Shown here: one piece after another, positions 46,854 to 58,417 of the stretch
How positions within the stretch are numbered: position 1 is the first letter of the stretch
How the letters are laid out: each line of letters starts with the position of its first letter
Assembly (NCBI GenBank): GCA_030373505.1
Contig: JAUCYS010000003.1
Span: forward strand, 148,040 to 212,039
DNA from: Parasphingorhabdus sp.
Lineage (GTDB): Bacteria > Pseudomonadota > Alphaproteobacteria > Sphingomonadales > Sphingomonadaceae
Direction: 5' to 3'
Length of the DNA stretch: 64,000 bases
Notes under the pieces: generated by a model
Told to the model about the DNA's origin: nothing
Seen by the model: only the letters and a program-made list of their open reading frames with translations
The model's database searches: none
Made by a program: the position numbers and the translations under genes

Positions 46854-47702
46854 ATGACCAATATATGCGTAGCGGCCCTGCAGCTGCCTCTCGGCGGTGA
46901 TGAACGGGACAATATCTTTGCAGTCAGCGGCCTGGTCGCAGAGGCGGCGGAGCAGGGTGCCCAGATCATCCTGCCGCCGGAGCTGTTTGCCAGCCCCTAT
47001 TTCTGCAAGACCGAGGATGAGGAACTGTTTGCGCTGGCGCAGCCGGTGAGCGAAAGCACCCCGGTGCTCGCCATGCAGAAGCTGGCGAAACAATATGGCG
47101 TCGCCATCCCTGCCAGCTTTTTCGAACGCGACGGTCCGCATCATTACAACAGTCTGGCGATGATTGACCCGGATGGCGAGATCATGGGCGTATACCGGAA
47201 AAGCCATATTCCCGACGGGCCTGGCTATGAGGAAAAATATTATTTTCGCCCCGGCAACACCGGTTTCAGGACCTGGGATCTGTTCGGCACGCGGATCGGC
47301 GTCGGCATCTGCTGGGACCAGTGGTATCCGGAAAGCGCGCGGGCGATGGCGCTGATGGGGGCCGAAATATTATTCTATCCCACCGCGATCGGCTCGGAAC
47401 CCTATGATGCCGATCTTGACACCAGCCGCATGTGGCGCCGGGCGATGCAGGGCCACGCGGTGAGCAATTGCATGCCGGTGGTGGCGAGCAACCGCATCGG
47501 GTTGGAAGATGAGCAGGCCTTTTACGGGCACAGCTTCATCACCAATCAGTGGGGCGATCTGATCGCGGAATATGGTTCGGACGAAACCGGCGTGCTGGTC
47601 ACATCCTTTGATCTGGACGAAGCGCGCACGCACCGGGCGGGCATGGGCTTTTTCCGGGATCGGCGGCCTGAGCTCTATGGTCAGCTGACCGAAGACAAAT
47701 AG
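46854..47702 (+). CDS. aguB: N-carbamoylputrescine amidase
   Basis: Completes the agmatine route to putrescine by hydrolysing N-carbamoylputrescine. The 282 residues have the nitrilase fold and Glu-Lys-Cys triad: Glu in ILPPELFASPYFC, Lys in VYRKSHIPDGPGYEEKYYF and Cys in GVGICWDQWYPE. The substrate-specific PDGPGYEEKYYFRPGNTGF stretch is the AguB hallmark. The 3' end overlaps the uracil-DNA glycosylase gene by 22 bases on the other strand. Confidence 0.94.
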   Translation: MTNICVAALQLPLGGDERDNIFAVSGLVAEAAEQGAQIILPPELFASPYFCKTEDEELFALAQPVSESTPVLAMQKLAKQYGVAIPASFFERDGPHHYNSLAMIDPDGEIMGVYRKSHIPDGPGYEEKYYFRPGNTGFRTWDLFGTRIGVGICWDQWYPESARAMALMGAEILFYPTAIGSEPYDADLDTSRMWRRAMQGHAVSNCMPVVASNRIGLEDEQAFYGHSFITNQWGDLIAEYGSDETGVLVTSFDLDEARTHRAGMGFFRDRRPELYGQLTEDK

Positions 47703-48340
47703 ACGGCCTGTTCAAAAACTTGCTCGAACATCGTCGCGGTAAGCCGCCCGGTGTTCACGTTGTAACGGCTGCAATGATAGCTGTCGATTAGCGTTCGTCC
47801 ATCGGGCAATTGATGCGCTGCGCCGTGGGCAAATTTGTGATCGACCAGGCGCGCGCCAGACAGGCGGATGATGCTGTCATGGGCGACCTTGCCCAGCGCC
47901 AGAATGATTTGCAGATCGGGGAGGGCGGACAGCGCCTTTCCGAGATAGGGGCGGCAGTTGGTGATTTCTGCTCCGGTTGGCTTATTTTCTGGTGGCAGAC
48001 ATTTGACAGCGTTGAGGATGATCGCACCCGCCAGCGCGATGCCGTCGTCGGGATCATTGGCGAACGTGCCGTTCGCGAAGCCGAAGTCGGTCAATGTAGC
48101 AAAAAGCATTTCGCCAGATGCGTCGCCGGTGAACGGCCTGCCGGTACGGTGAGCGCCTTCCTTGCCTGGGGCCAGACCTATGATCGCAAGCCATGCGTCG
48201 GGATCACCAAAAGCGGGAACCGGGGCGTTCCACCAGTCGGGATGCTCCTTGCGCAGGGATTTGCGCAGTCCCGCCAGCCGAGGACAGCGACGACAGCCTT
48301 TCGGGGCTTCGACGGAGGAAAGGGGGCCATGAACGCTCAC
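47681..48340 (-). CDS. uracil-DNA glycosylase, family 5 (UdgB-like)
   Basis: Removes uracil (and possibly hypoxanthine) from DNA in base-excision repair. The 219 residues carry motif A IIGLAPGKEGAHRTGRPFTG and motif B-type DSYHCSRYNVNTGRLT, with a late His. The Asp of family 1 is absent, as in family 5. Cysteines of a possible Fe-S cluster are visible near the N-terminus (CRRCPRL) and at CLPPENK. Start chosen at the first ATG (MSVHGPLSS). Confidence 0.85.
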   Translation of the reverse strand: MSVHGPLSSVEAPKGCRRCPRLAGLRKSLRKEHPDWWNAPVPAFGDPDAWLAIIGLAPGKEGAHRTGRPFTGDASGEMLFATLTDFGFANGTFANDPDDGIALAGAIILNAVKCLPPENKPTGAEITNCRPYLGKALSALPDLQIILALGKVAHDSIIRLSGARLVDHKFAHGAAHQLPDGRTLIDSYHCSRYNVNTGRLTATMFEQVFEQAVYLSSVS

Positions 48341-48641
48341 CCGCCCCGCCTAATTTCAAACCGGAGGGTGGTCCAGAAGATTAGTTCTCTACCTGACCGG
48401 AACGATTCCCTCCACTCCGGCGTTCTTGTCTATGAACTGCCGGTGCAGCCGGATAATATTGTCGACTGCACTCTGTGAGCGGACAGGGATATGGCTCCAC
48501 ATGAGCTGCGGAGCAACTGCTTCCCATATCGTTGCAATGCTTGAAAAATAGCGGAGCACACGAATGCGGAGCGGAATGATGCCAAGGGTCGAAAGCCCAG
48601 AAACCGTGGGTCTGCTGGCCTCGCGAAGAAGGATGTAGACG
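48341..48641. other. intergenic spacer between the UDG and DUF937 genes
   Basis: These 301 bases separate divergent genes. I see no convincing gene, repeat or terminator. Minus-strand frames run through it from the DUF937 gene, but they lack start signals and a recognisable family. Promoters for both genes are presumably here, and I cannot locate them with confidence. Confidence 0.5.
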
Positions 48642-49211
48642 ATGAACATGATGGACGTATTGCAGCAAGCCGGGGGTCTGGAAAGGATGGCCAGCGAACT
48701 GGGTGTCAGCAAAAGCGTCGCACAAACCGGCACCGCGGCATTGCTGCCGCCGATATTGGGCGGATTCAAGAAGACGGCACAGGCACGGTCCGGCGGTATC
48801 GATGGTCTGGGAAGATTGCTTGACCAGCTCGGCGGGGGTGGGCTGTTCGACAGCGTTGCGGACCCGCAGCCGACGCCGGTGGACAAGGGCGATGCGGTGC
48901 TCGGCCAGATATTCGGTTCCAAGGTGGTGAGCCGGACCGTCGCCGCCGGCGCCGAACAGCAGACGGGAATCAGCAGCGAACTGCTCAAACAAATGCTCCC
49001 CTATGTGGCGATGATGGTGTCCGGATATATGGCTAAGCAGGGGGGTGAGAGCGCTGGCAACGGCGGCGGGCTGGGCGGCTTGATAGGCGGTCTGCTGGGG
49101 GGCGGCAACGATGCGTCTTCCGCCAATGGTATCGGCTCGCTGCTCGATCTGAACGGTGATGGCAATGCACTGGACGACATGATCGGTATGGCCGGCAAGC
49201 TCATCCGCTAG
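48642..49211 (+). CDS. DUF937 domain-containing protein
   Basis: The 189 residues are of the DUF937/YidB-like type: MNMMDVLQQAGGLERMASEL followed by TGTAALLPPILGGFKKTAQA, with a GVSKSV helix and a Gly/Ser-rich segment near 135-165 (GGGLGGLIGGLLGGGND), then LLDLNGDGNALDDMIGMAGK with a calcium-loop-like DLNGDGN. Function unknown. No signal peptide is evident. Confidence 0.85.
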   Translation: MNMMDVLQQAGGLERMASELGVSKSVAQTGTAALLPPILGGFKKTAQARSGGIDGLGRLLDQLGGGGLFDSVADPQPTPVDKGDAVLGQIFGSKVVSRTVAAGAEQQTGISSELLKQMLPYVAMMVSGYMAKQGGESAGNGGGLGGLIGGLLGGGNDASSANGIGSLLDLNGDGNALDDMIGMAGKLIR

Positions 49212-49283
49212 CCGTTCAGCGGAATACCTGAAAGGGCGGAGGTCAGCCGCTGAATGAGTTGAGCGGTCCGGAGAGCGACGTCG

Positions 49284-49763
49284 TCAAGAAACAGGCTGGG
49301 CGTCCACTTCTGTGCTGCCTTCCGGTTTCTCCAGACGGAGGACCCCGCCTTCCACCGCCGCCACCTTTGCGACCGACCCTATTGGCATATCCGGGCCTTT
49401 TGCCGGCCATTCCCCGTCGCCGACCTTGACCCGTCCGCTCGTCGCAGAAATCGTCGCGACCACGGTCACTGTTCTTCCAACCAGCTGGGCGGCCCGATTG
49501 TTGAGCAGCGGATTTTCGCTTTCCACTTCATGGGTCAGATACCAGCGGCGCCCGCCAAGCACCGCCAATATCGTCGAAAGACCAAATAGCGTCAGCTGGC
49601 CGGCAACCGTCAGGTCGATGAACAGCGACAGAATCCCGGTCACCGCTGCCGCGGTAGCCACCCAGATCAGGAAGACGCCTGGCACGAACAGTTCCGCCAG
49701 CGCCAGCAAGGCTGCCAGGCCCAGCCAGAGATATTCGGGATTGCTGATAGAGAAATCATCCAC
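49284..49763 (-). CDS. NfeD family membrane protein
   Basis: Partner of SPFH/stomatin proteins in membrane quality control. The 159 residues have three hydrophobic helices (YLWLGLAALLALAELFVPGV, FLIWVATAAAVTGILSLFI) and a C-terminal OB-fold (LVGRTVTVVATISATSGRVK). It is the short form without a protease domain. It lies 26 bases downstream of the paraslipin gene on the same strand, the standard pairing. Confidence 0.9.
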   Translation of the reverse strand: MDDFSISNPEYLWLGLAALLALAELFVPGVFLIWVATAAAVTGILSLFIDLTVAGQLTLFGLSTILAVLGGRRWYLTHEVESENPLLNNRAAQLVGRTVTVVATISATSGRVKVGDGEWPAKGPDMPIGSVAKVAAVEGGVLRLEKPEGSTEVDAQPVS

Positions 49764-49789
49764 GGTCGCTATTCCACTGAATCCTGTTG

Positions 49790-50764
49790 CTACTCGCTCT
49801 GATTGTCGAACGGGCCCTTGCGCTTGGGCGGTGGCGCAAAGGTCTGGCTGTTTTCGCCGAGCGCTTCCTTGGCAAGGGCACCTATCCCGCCCAGCGTGCC
49901 GATCAGCTGGGTCGCCTCGACCGGGAACAAGATCGTCTTGGCATTAGGCGATGTGGCGAATTTTTCGACCGCCTTCACATAGTCCTGGGCGATAAAATAG
50001 TTGATCGCCTGGGCGTTGCCGCCGGCGATCGCCTGGGACACCAGTTCGGTGGCCTTGGCCTCGGCCTGGGCCTCGCGCTCGCGCGCCTCGGCGTCGAGAA
50101 AGGCCGCTTCCTTGCGGCCTTCGGCCTGCAGGATCTGGCCCTGCTTCTCGCCTTCGGAGCGGAGGATTTCGGAGGCACGCGCGCCTTCCGCGTCGAGGAT
50201 ATTGGCGCGCTTCTCGCGTTCGGCCTTCATCTGCCGGGCCATGGCGTTGACGATATCCTGTGGTGGCCGGATATCCTTGATTTCCACGCGGGTAATCTTG
50301 ATCCCCCACGGCGTGGTCGCATCGTCAATCACCACCAGCAGACGGGCATTGATCTCGTCGCGCTTGGACAAAGTCTCGTCGAGATCCATAGACCCCATAA
50401 CCGTCCGCAGGTTGGTGGTCACCAGATTGAGAATCGCATTATAGAGGTCGTTGACCTCATAGGCCGCTTTCGACGCATCCAGCACCTGAAAGAAGACGAC
50501 TCCGTCGGTGGAAATCATCGCATTGTCCTTAGTGATGATTTCCTGTCCCGGAATATCGAGAACCTGCTCCATCATGTTGACCTTGCGACCGACGCGATAA
50601 AGAAATGCGGGATAGAAATTGAAGCCCGGCTGGGCGGTGGTGGTAAAGCGACCAAAATATTCGATGGTGTAATGATAGCCCTGGCGGACAATCTTGATGC
50701 TCGCAAAAAGATAGATGATCGTGACCAGCAGCACCAGCAGCAACAGTGAAACACCCATTTCCAT
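49790..50764 (-). CDS. SPFH domain-containing protein (paraslipin/stomatin-like)
   Basis: A membrane-anchored scaffold of the SPFH family, thought to organise lipid domains with NfeD. The 324 residues begin with a hydrophobic anchor (GVSLLLLVLLVTIIYLFASI), then the SPFH domain (IKIVRQGYHYTIEYFGRFTT, LDIPGQEIITKDNAMISTDG) and a coiled-coil Ala/Glu-rich stalk (about 170-250). The C-terminal APPPKRKGPFDNQSE tail is variable. The genes are divergent from the second M28 peptidase. Confidence 0.92.
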   Translation of the reverse strand: MEMGVSLLLLVLLVTIIYLFASIKIVRQGYHYTIEYFGRFTTTAQPGFNFYPAFLYRVGRKVNMMEQVLDIPGQEIITKDNAMISTDGVVFFQVLDASKAAYEVNDLYNAILNLVTTNLRTVMGSMDLDETLSKRDEINARLLVVIDDATTPWGIKITRVEIKDIRPPQDIVNAMARQMKAEREKRANILDAEGARASEILRSEGEKQGQILQAEGRKEAAFLDAEAREREAQAEAKATELVSQAIAGGNAQAINYFIAQDYVKAVEKFATSPNAKTILFPVEATQLIGTLGGIGALAKEALGENSQTFAPPPKRKGPFDNQSE

Positions 50765-50860
50765 TCTCCCTCGCGACCCGTCTCATTAGCATTGATTATT
50801 TGCAGGATAATGCCAAGGGAAAAGCGCAATTACTGCCTCTGTTGAAGGGTTGTTTCCGCA

Positions 50861-53886
<3,026 letters not shown>

Positions 53887-53904
53887 AGACGCTGGAGGCA
53901 TCAC

Positions 53905-53994
53905 GTGATCGAAGCCCGTATATTGTTGCTGATGCCAGCCTGCCCCGGGGCGTGGGTGGACGCAGTGCGGGCCACTGATCGCGCGGAGACGTGA
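53905..53994 (+). CDS. possible small leader ORF coupled to the RsmB-type gene
   Basis: A 29-codon frame starts with GTG, preceded by GGAGG with 6 bases of spacing. Its stop overlaps the GTG start of the next gene by 4 bases (GTGA). The product (VIEARILLLMPACPGAWVDA, then VRATDRAET) resembles nothing I know. Re-initiation after this frame could explain how the downstream GTG, which has only a cramped ribosome-binding site, is used. Confidence 0.25.
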   Translation: MIEARILLLMPACPGAWVDAVRATDRAET

Positions 53995-55169
53995 CTCCCT
54001 CGGCAAGACTGCAGGCGGCGATCGAGATGCTGGACTGGATCATTGCTGCTGCGCGCGACAACGGGGCGTCTGCGGACAATATCGCGAAGAAATTTTTCAA
54101 GGAAAGACGCTATGCCGGGTCCGGCGACCGGCGCGCCATTCGCGAGCTGGTCTATACCGCTATCCGGCGCTGGGGAGACCGGCCGGAAAGCGGCAGACAG
54201 GCGATGCTCGGACTGGTCGCCGAGCAGCCCGAATTGCGCGAGCATTTCAGTGGTTCCAACTATGGTCCGGCGGCCATCGAAGCGAATGAACCGCTCGCCA
54301 GCGGCGGGCAAATACCCGAATGGCTGACAGGCGGGTTCGCGAGTCTGATCGATGAACCCGAACGGGAGGCGCTGTTTGACCGGGCACCCTTGCATATCCG
54401 GGTCAACGGGCAACGCTCCACGGACTTGGAAGTCCGCTCTGCCTGGCCGGAGGCGGTCGCACTGGCTTTGCCGCACGCCTACGAGCTTCCTGCCGGAACC
54501 CAGCTGGAGGGCCAGACGCTGCATCGCGACGGGGCCGTCGAAATACAGGATCTCGGCAGTCAGGCGATTGCAATGGCAAGCGCTGCCGGTGATCCGAAGC
54601 TGGTCCTTGATCTCTGCGCAGGGGCAGGCGGCAAGACACTGGCGCTGGCCGCGATGCTATCTCCCGAAAGCGAGATTATCGCAGCGGACACGGATCGCGG
54701 ACGGCTGAGCCGGATAGATCCGCGCAAGCGGCGGGCCAGCGCCCGGAATATCGAGACGATCCTGCTTGCTCCCGGCAAGGAAACGGATTCGCTGGAGCAT
54801 CTCAAGGGGCGTTGCGATCTGGTGCTGATCGATGCGCCATGCAGCGGCACCGGCACCTGGCGACGCAATCCCGAGTTGCGCTGGCGGATGACGCCAAAAC
54901 GCCTCGAGCACACAACAGAATTGCAGCAGCGGCTGATCGATCTTGGCAGCGAGATGGTCAAGCCGGGCGGGAGGCTCGTCTATGCAGTCTGTTCGCTGCT
55001 GGATGCGGAAGGCGGGGAGCAGGCCGAGAAATTCCTTGAGCGCCGAACCGGGTGGCAGGAAAAATCGATTGATTTGCCGGTTGGCCGCCCATATCGTAAA
55101 GGCATTCTTCTTTCCCCGTATCATGACGGAACGGATGGCTTTTATTTTACCTGCCTCGAAAAATTGTGA
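53991..55169 (+). CDS. RsmB/NOP family rRNA cytosine-C5 methyltransferase
   Basis: A SAM-dependent RNA m5C methyltransferase, likely acting on 16S rRNA. The 392 residues have a NusB-like N-terminal domain (IEMLDWIIAAARDNGASADN and GSGDRRAIRELVY), SAM motif I LDLCAGAGGKTLALAA, the catalytic motif DAPCSGTGTWRRNPELRWRM with Cys, and motif VYAVCSLLDAEGGE with the second Cys. The GTG start at 53991 gives the conserved VTPSARLQAAIEMLD N-terminus. Confidence 0.9.
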   Translation: MTPSARLQAAIEMLDWIIAAARDNGASADNIAKKFFKERRYAGSGDRRAIRELVYTAIRRWGDRPESGRQAMLGLVAEQPELREHFSGSNYGPAAIEANEPLASGGQIPEWLTGGFASLIDEPEREALFDRAPLHIRVNGQRSTDLEVRSAWPEAVALALPHAYELPAGTQLEGQTLHRDGAVEIQDLGSQAIAMASAAGDPKLVLDLCAGAGGKTLALAAMLSPESEIIAADTDRGRLSRIDPRKRRASARNIETILLAPGKETDSLEHLKGRCDLVLIDAPCSGTGTWRRNPELRWRMTPKRLEHTTELQQRLIDLGSEMVKPGGRLVYAVCSLLDAEGGEQAEKFLERRTGWQEKSIDLPVGRPYRKGILLSPYHDGTDGFYFTCLEKL

Positions 55170-55238
55170 TAGCAAATCATGTTAAGCCAGCATGCAGCTG
55201 AGTCTGGCTATGGTCGCGAGAGTTTATTGGAGCTGATT

Positions 55239-55769
55239 ATGCGTTTTTCCCCGGCTGTTGTTGCCTTGTCCCTCGTTTTCGCCACGGTTTCCAGCGCCGG
55301 TTTTGGCCAGTCTGCCGATATCGAGATCAAGCAGCGGTCGGTTGAATATCTGCATCTGGGTGAAGCGGCGCAGAAGCGCGGTGAGCTGGATCTGGCCGCC
55401 GATCTGTATGAAACATCGCTGGCGGTGGACCCGCGCAACAGTTCAGCGTTCATTGCTCTTGCTCAAATCGCCCGCGTGCAGCAGCTGCCGGGCAAGGCCA
55501 TCCGCCTGTATCGCGAGGCGCTCATTGTCGATCCGAACAATCTGGATGCGCTAGCCGGACAAGGCGAAGCGCTGATCCAGCGCGGCGCGCTGGAGAAGGC
55601 GAAAGTCAATCTGTCGCGGATTGAAACCCTGTGCCGGTCGCGCTGCGCGCAAAATGACGAGCTGGCATCGGCGATCAAGCTGGCGGAGAAGAAGCCGGTC
55701 CTGTCGGCTGAAGCGGTGACACCGAAGCCCAGAATCGGTGACGAGGAACCGGAAAGCGAAACTCCCTGA
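55239..55769 (+). CDS. TPR-repeat periplasmic protein
   Basis: The 176 residues start with a signal peptide (MRFSPAVVALSLVFATVSSA, then GFGQ) and contain three TPR-like units (LHLGEAAQKRGELDLAADLY, LALAQIARVQQLPGKAIRLY and LDALAGQGEALIQRGALEKA). ATG 55239 gives the signal peptide; the 20 upstream codons are not conserved. A GGAG site lies upstream. Role unknown. It lies between the RsmB gene and the convergent DUF481 gene. Confidence 0.85.
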   Translation: MRFSPAVVALSLVFATVSSAGFGQSADIEIKQRSVEYLHLGEAAQKRGELDLAADLYETSLAVDPRNSSAFIALAQIARVQQLPGKAIRLYREALIVDPNNLDALAGQGEALIQRGALEKAKVNLSRIETLCRSRCAQNDELASAIKLAEKKPVLSAEAVTPKPRIGDEEPESETP

Positions 55770-55790
55770 CAGTCTGTTCCGCAGGCCGGG

Positions 55791-56741
55791 CTAAAAATCG
55801 TAGACCAGCGAGGCGCGGCTGAGCGTATCCGTCTTGAACCGGCCGACGGGCGGGTTTGTTTCATGTTCGATCGTATAGGAGAAGCGCGCCGAAAGACTGC
55901 CGATCAATTTGGCATCCAGTGCCGACGTGGCCTGAAAAGTGGCGTTGTCGCTGTCGATAATGGCAACCGCCGAGGTGTAGCCTTGTGCATCGCTGGCCCA
56001 GGTCCCGCCGGCATCCTGTGAAAATTTGAGATTGTCGGCAATCTTCCAGTCAAAATCGAGCCCGGCCAGAGCGGCAAGGCTGCTTTCGGACTTTCCACTG
56101 GCGAAGTTGGTGACGCGGAAGGCCGGTCCCGCCTTGATGGCAAGCCGCAAATCGCTGGTCTTGACCAGTTCATAGCCGAGTCCGCCGGATATCGTATAGC
56201 GGGCGGAAAAACCCTGGAGGCGGTCGCGTTCAAACTGCGCAAGCCCGTAGGCGTAAAGTTTCTGGTCGAATTTATAGTTCGGCTCGATGGTCGCGCTTAG
56301 CTGATCGCGCGTGGTCTTGCCCTTGTTGCGCTCATAGTCGGCACGGGCCTGAAAATTCAGTCGCCATTTGACTGCATCCTTCACCAGCTTGATGCCGCCG
56401 GAAAGACCCAGGTTTCTGGTATTGCCCGTCGAACGGAAGCCGCCCAATTCGCCCTGTCCCTTCCAGTTCTCGAAGAAGCCTGCTTCCTGCTTTTCGCGCA
56501 GCGCCGCCTCAGCAAGCTTTGCCTGATTGTGGTTATAATCCGCCAGCATCGAGTCAATTTCGGCGACATCATCAGGGTTGGTCGTTTTTGCAATTTTGAC
56601 AATTGCGAGCACGTCCTGCTTGTTGCCAGATGCGATGGCGGCATCGATCATCGCTTTGACCGGCTCTGGCAATGCGGCGACCGCCGGAGTGGACAAGCCT
56701 GCAGCACCGATAAGGGCGGTGGTCCATGCTGTTCGGTACAT
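55791..56741 (-). CDS. DUF481 family outer-membrane protein
   Basis: A predicted small outer-membrane beta-barrel. The 316 residues have a signal peptide (TAWTTALIGAAGLSTPAVAA), a helical region of about 100 residues with charged repeats (MIDAAIASGNKQDVLAIVKI), and a DUF481 barrel starting at GELGGFRSTGNTRNLGLSGG. The C-terminal residue is Phe (RASLVYDF), typical of barrel proteins. Function unknown. Confidence 0.88.
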   Translation of the reverse strand: MYRTAWTTALIGAAGLSTPAVAALPEPVKAMIDAAIASGNKQDVLAIVKIAKTTNPDDVAEIDSMLADYNHNQAKLAEAALREKQEAGFFENWKGQGELGGFRSTGNTRNLGLSGGIKLVKDAVKWRLNFQARADYERNKGKTTRDQLSATIEPNYKFDQKLYAYGLAQFERDRLQGFSARYTISGGLGYELVKTSDLRLAIKAGPAFRVTNFASGKSESSLAALAGLDFDWKIADNLKFSQDAGGTWASDAQGYTSAVAIIDSDNATFQATSALDAKLIGSLSARFSYTIEHETNPPVGRFKTDTLSRASLVYDF

Positions 56742-56763
56742 AAAAATTCTCTAATCCTGGGGG

Positions 56764-57249
56764 TCAGATCAGTGGCTGGAATTCGTTCAGAACGGCGCGA
56801 TACAGGTCGCGTTTAAAAGGTACGATAATATCTGGCAATCCGGCAGGATCGGCCCATCTCCATTTGGTGAATTCGGGATGATCGGTCTGGATGTGGATAT
56901 GATGATCCTCACCGGTAAAACGCATCAGGAACCAGCTTTGGCGCTGCCCGCGATATTTGCCCTTCCATATCTTGCCGAGCAGCTCGTCCGGAAGATCATA
57001 GAAATATTCCTCCTTGGTCCGCCCTATGATCTGGACATGATCGGCAATCACGCCGGTTTCTTCCCACAATTCGCGCAGAGCGGCGGCTTCGGCATCCTCG
57101 CCCTCGTCGATTCCGCCCTGCGGCATTTGCCATGCGTCGGGATAGAGGCTCTCGGCGGCATCGAGCCGCTGGCCAACGAACACCAGACCTTCACGGTTGG
57201 CGAGCATGATACCGGCGCAGGGGCGGTAGGGGAGTTTGCTATAATCGAT
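56764..57249 (-). CDS. rppH: RNA pyrophosphohydrolase RppH (Nudix), apparent ATC start
   Basis: Removes pyrophosphate from mRNA 5' ends, initiating decay. The Nudix box is GGIDEGEDAEAAALRELWEETGV. The usual RppH N-terminus LPYRPCAGIMLANREGLVFV continues upstream of the first ATG (57207), so translation must begin earlier, but no ATG, GTG or TTG is in frame before the stop near 57290. An ATC codon at 57249 (giving I/M-DYSKLPYRP) lies 9 bases after GGAAAGG and yields 161 residues, the family length. A call from ATG 57207 would lose the first strand (147 residues). Confidence 0.85.
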   Translation of the reverse strand: MDYSKLPYRPCAGIMLANREGLVFVGQRLDAAESLYPDAWQMPQGGIDEGEDAEAAALRELWEETGVIADHVQIIGRTKEEYFYDLPDELLGKIWKGKYRGQRQSWFLMRFTGEDHHIHIQTDHPEFTKWRWADPAGLPDIIVPFKRDLYRAVLNEFQPLI

Positions 57250-57288
57250 CTTACAGGGCCTTTCCGGCAGTTTCGGCGACGCTCGCCA

Positions 57289-58239
57289 TCATGATTGCAG
57301 CGATGCGATCAGGCTTTTCCAGGCGGCAATCATCTTGTCCACATCCTGCGCCGCGGATGGCACCGCCTTGCGGATATTGATAAAGCCATGCACGTTTCCG
57401 GGCATTTCCAAAAATGTCGTACTCACGCCGTGCCGGATCAGGTCGGCGGCATATTCGCGTCCCTGGTCGCGCAGCGGATCAAGGCCGGCGGTAACCAATA
57501 CCGTTGGCGGTGAGCGGGAAAGATCGCCGAGATAGGGAGACACGAGAAGGTCGTCGTCCTTCGGTGCATAATGGCCGTCGAAATATTCCATACTCTCCCT
57601 GGTGAGCAGGAAGCCTTCGGCAAATTCGTCCATCGACCCGCCCTCGGCATCCATGCGGGTGGCGGGATAGATCGGAAATTGCGCGATGACAGGAACAGAA
57701 GCTGGGTCGCTCGCCAGCACCTGTCCGACCACCAATGCGAGATTTCCGCCCGCGCTGTCACCACAGGGAATCAAGCCGCTGATATCGAGTTTGAGCTGTT
57801 CCTGATGGTCCGCAACCCATCGCGTGGCGGCCAGAGAGTCTTCCGGTGCTGCAGGGAAGGGCGCTTCGGGAGCCAGCCGGTAGTCGACCGCAATGACGGG
57901 TAAATCCATCTCGCGGGAGATATAGGTGCAGAAGCTGTGATGCGATTCGAGGTCGCCGATCACAAAGCCGCCGCCATGATAGAAGAGGATGACCGGCGTT
58001 TCCGCGTTGCGCTGTGCCTGACTGTCATAGAGACGAAGGGCGATGTCACCCGCCGGGCCGGGGCAGGACAGATCCTCTATCCGCGGGAGTTCGACGGCAT
58101 CGGCCTCAAGCATTGCTGCCATCATATTATACATTTCGCGGGCGGCAGCAGGCTCGACTTCCGACATCAGCGGCTGATCGGATTGCTCCATCATCGTCAG
58201 AATCATTTGTACATCGGGGCGGACGTAGGTGTCAGTCAT
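57289..58239 (-). CDS. alpha/beta hydrolase, HSL/esterase family
   Basis: A carboxylesterase of the hormone-sensitive-lipase type. The 316 residues carry the oxyanion-hole HGGG motif (LFYHGGGFVIGDLESH), the nucleophile elbow GDSAGGNLALVVG, and Asp and His further on (LVTAGLDPLRDQG and NVHGFINI). The signature matches hormone-sensitive-lipase-like (family IV) esterases acting on short acyl esters. The stop is 40 bases upstream of the rppH start on the same strand. Confidence 0.88.
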   Translation of the reverse strand: MTDTYVRPDVQMILTMMEQSDQPLMSEVEPAAAREMYNMMAAMLEADAVELPRIEDLSCPGPAGDIALRLYDSQAQRNAETPVILFYHGGGFVIGDLESHHSFCTYISREMDLPVIAVDYRLAPEAPFPAAPEDSLAATRWVADHQEQLKLDISGLIPCGDSAGGNLALVVGQVLASDPASVPVIAQFPIYPATRMDAEGGSMDEFAEGFLLTRESMEYFDGHYAPKDDDLLVSPYLGDLSRSPPTVLVTAGLDPLRDQGREYAADLIRHGVSTTFLEMPGNVHGFINIRKAVPSAAQDVDKMIAAWKSLIASLQS

Positions 58240-58372
58240 GTCTCTTCTCCAGCCAGCTATCCGGCGGATTAGATCAGGCCAGGTTCAGTAGGCAAGTGCT
58301 AATCGGGCCAGGGCGCCCAAACAAATGCTTTATCCCTATTAGTTTTTGTGGTTTGAAGCGCCTTGCATTGCT

Positions 58373-58382
58373 GCTCTAGAGC
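58373..58382. repeat. GCTCTAGAGC palindrome upstream of korA
   Basis: A 10-base palindrome containing CTAG lies about 36 bases before the korA start. CTAG is rare in bacterial DNA. Palindromes of this type recur in intergenic DNA of alphaproteobacteria, but the function here is unknown. Confidence 0.3.
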
Positions 58383-58417
58383 GGTTTGCATCATAACAAA
58401 GGCACGGAAATTCAATC

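Noticed and set aside
48381..48992. Minus-strand frames (199-203 codons) through the 48341-48641 spacer and into the DUF937 gene
   Set aside because: They overlap the DUF937 gene antisense and have no ribosome-binding site. The part over the spacer (RLHRQFIDKNAGVEGIVPVR at its end) looks protein-like but matches no family I know.
49215..49254. Inverted repeat TTCAGCGG/CCGCTGAA after the DUF937 gene
   Set aside because: The 24-base loop is long and no T-run follows, so the case for a terminator is weak.
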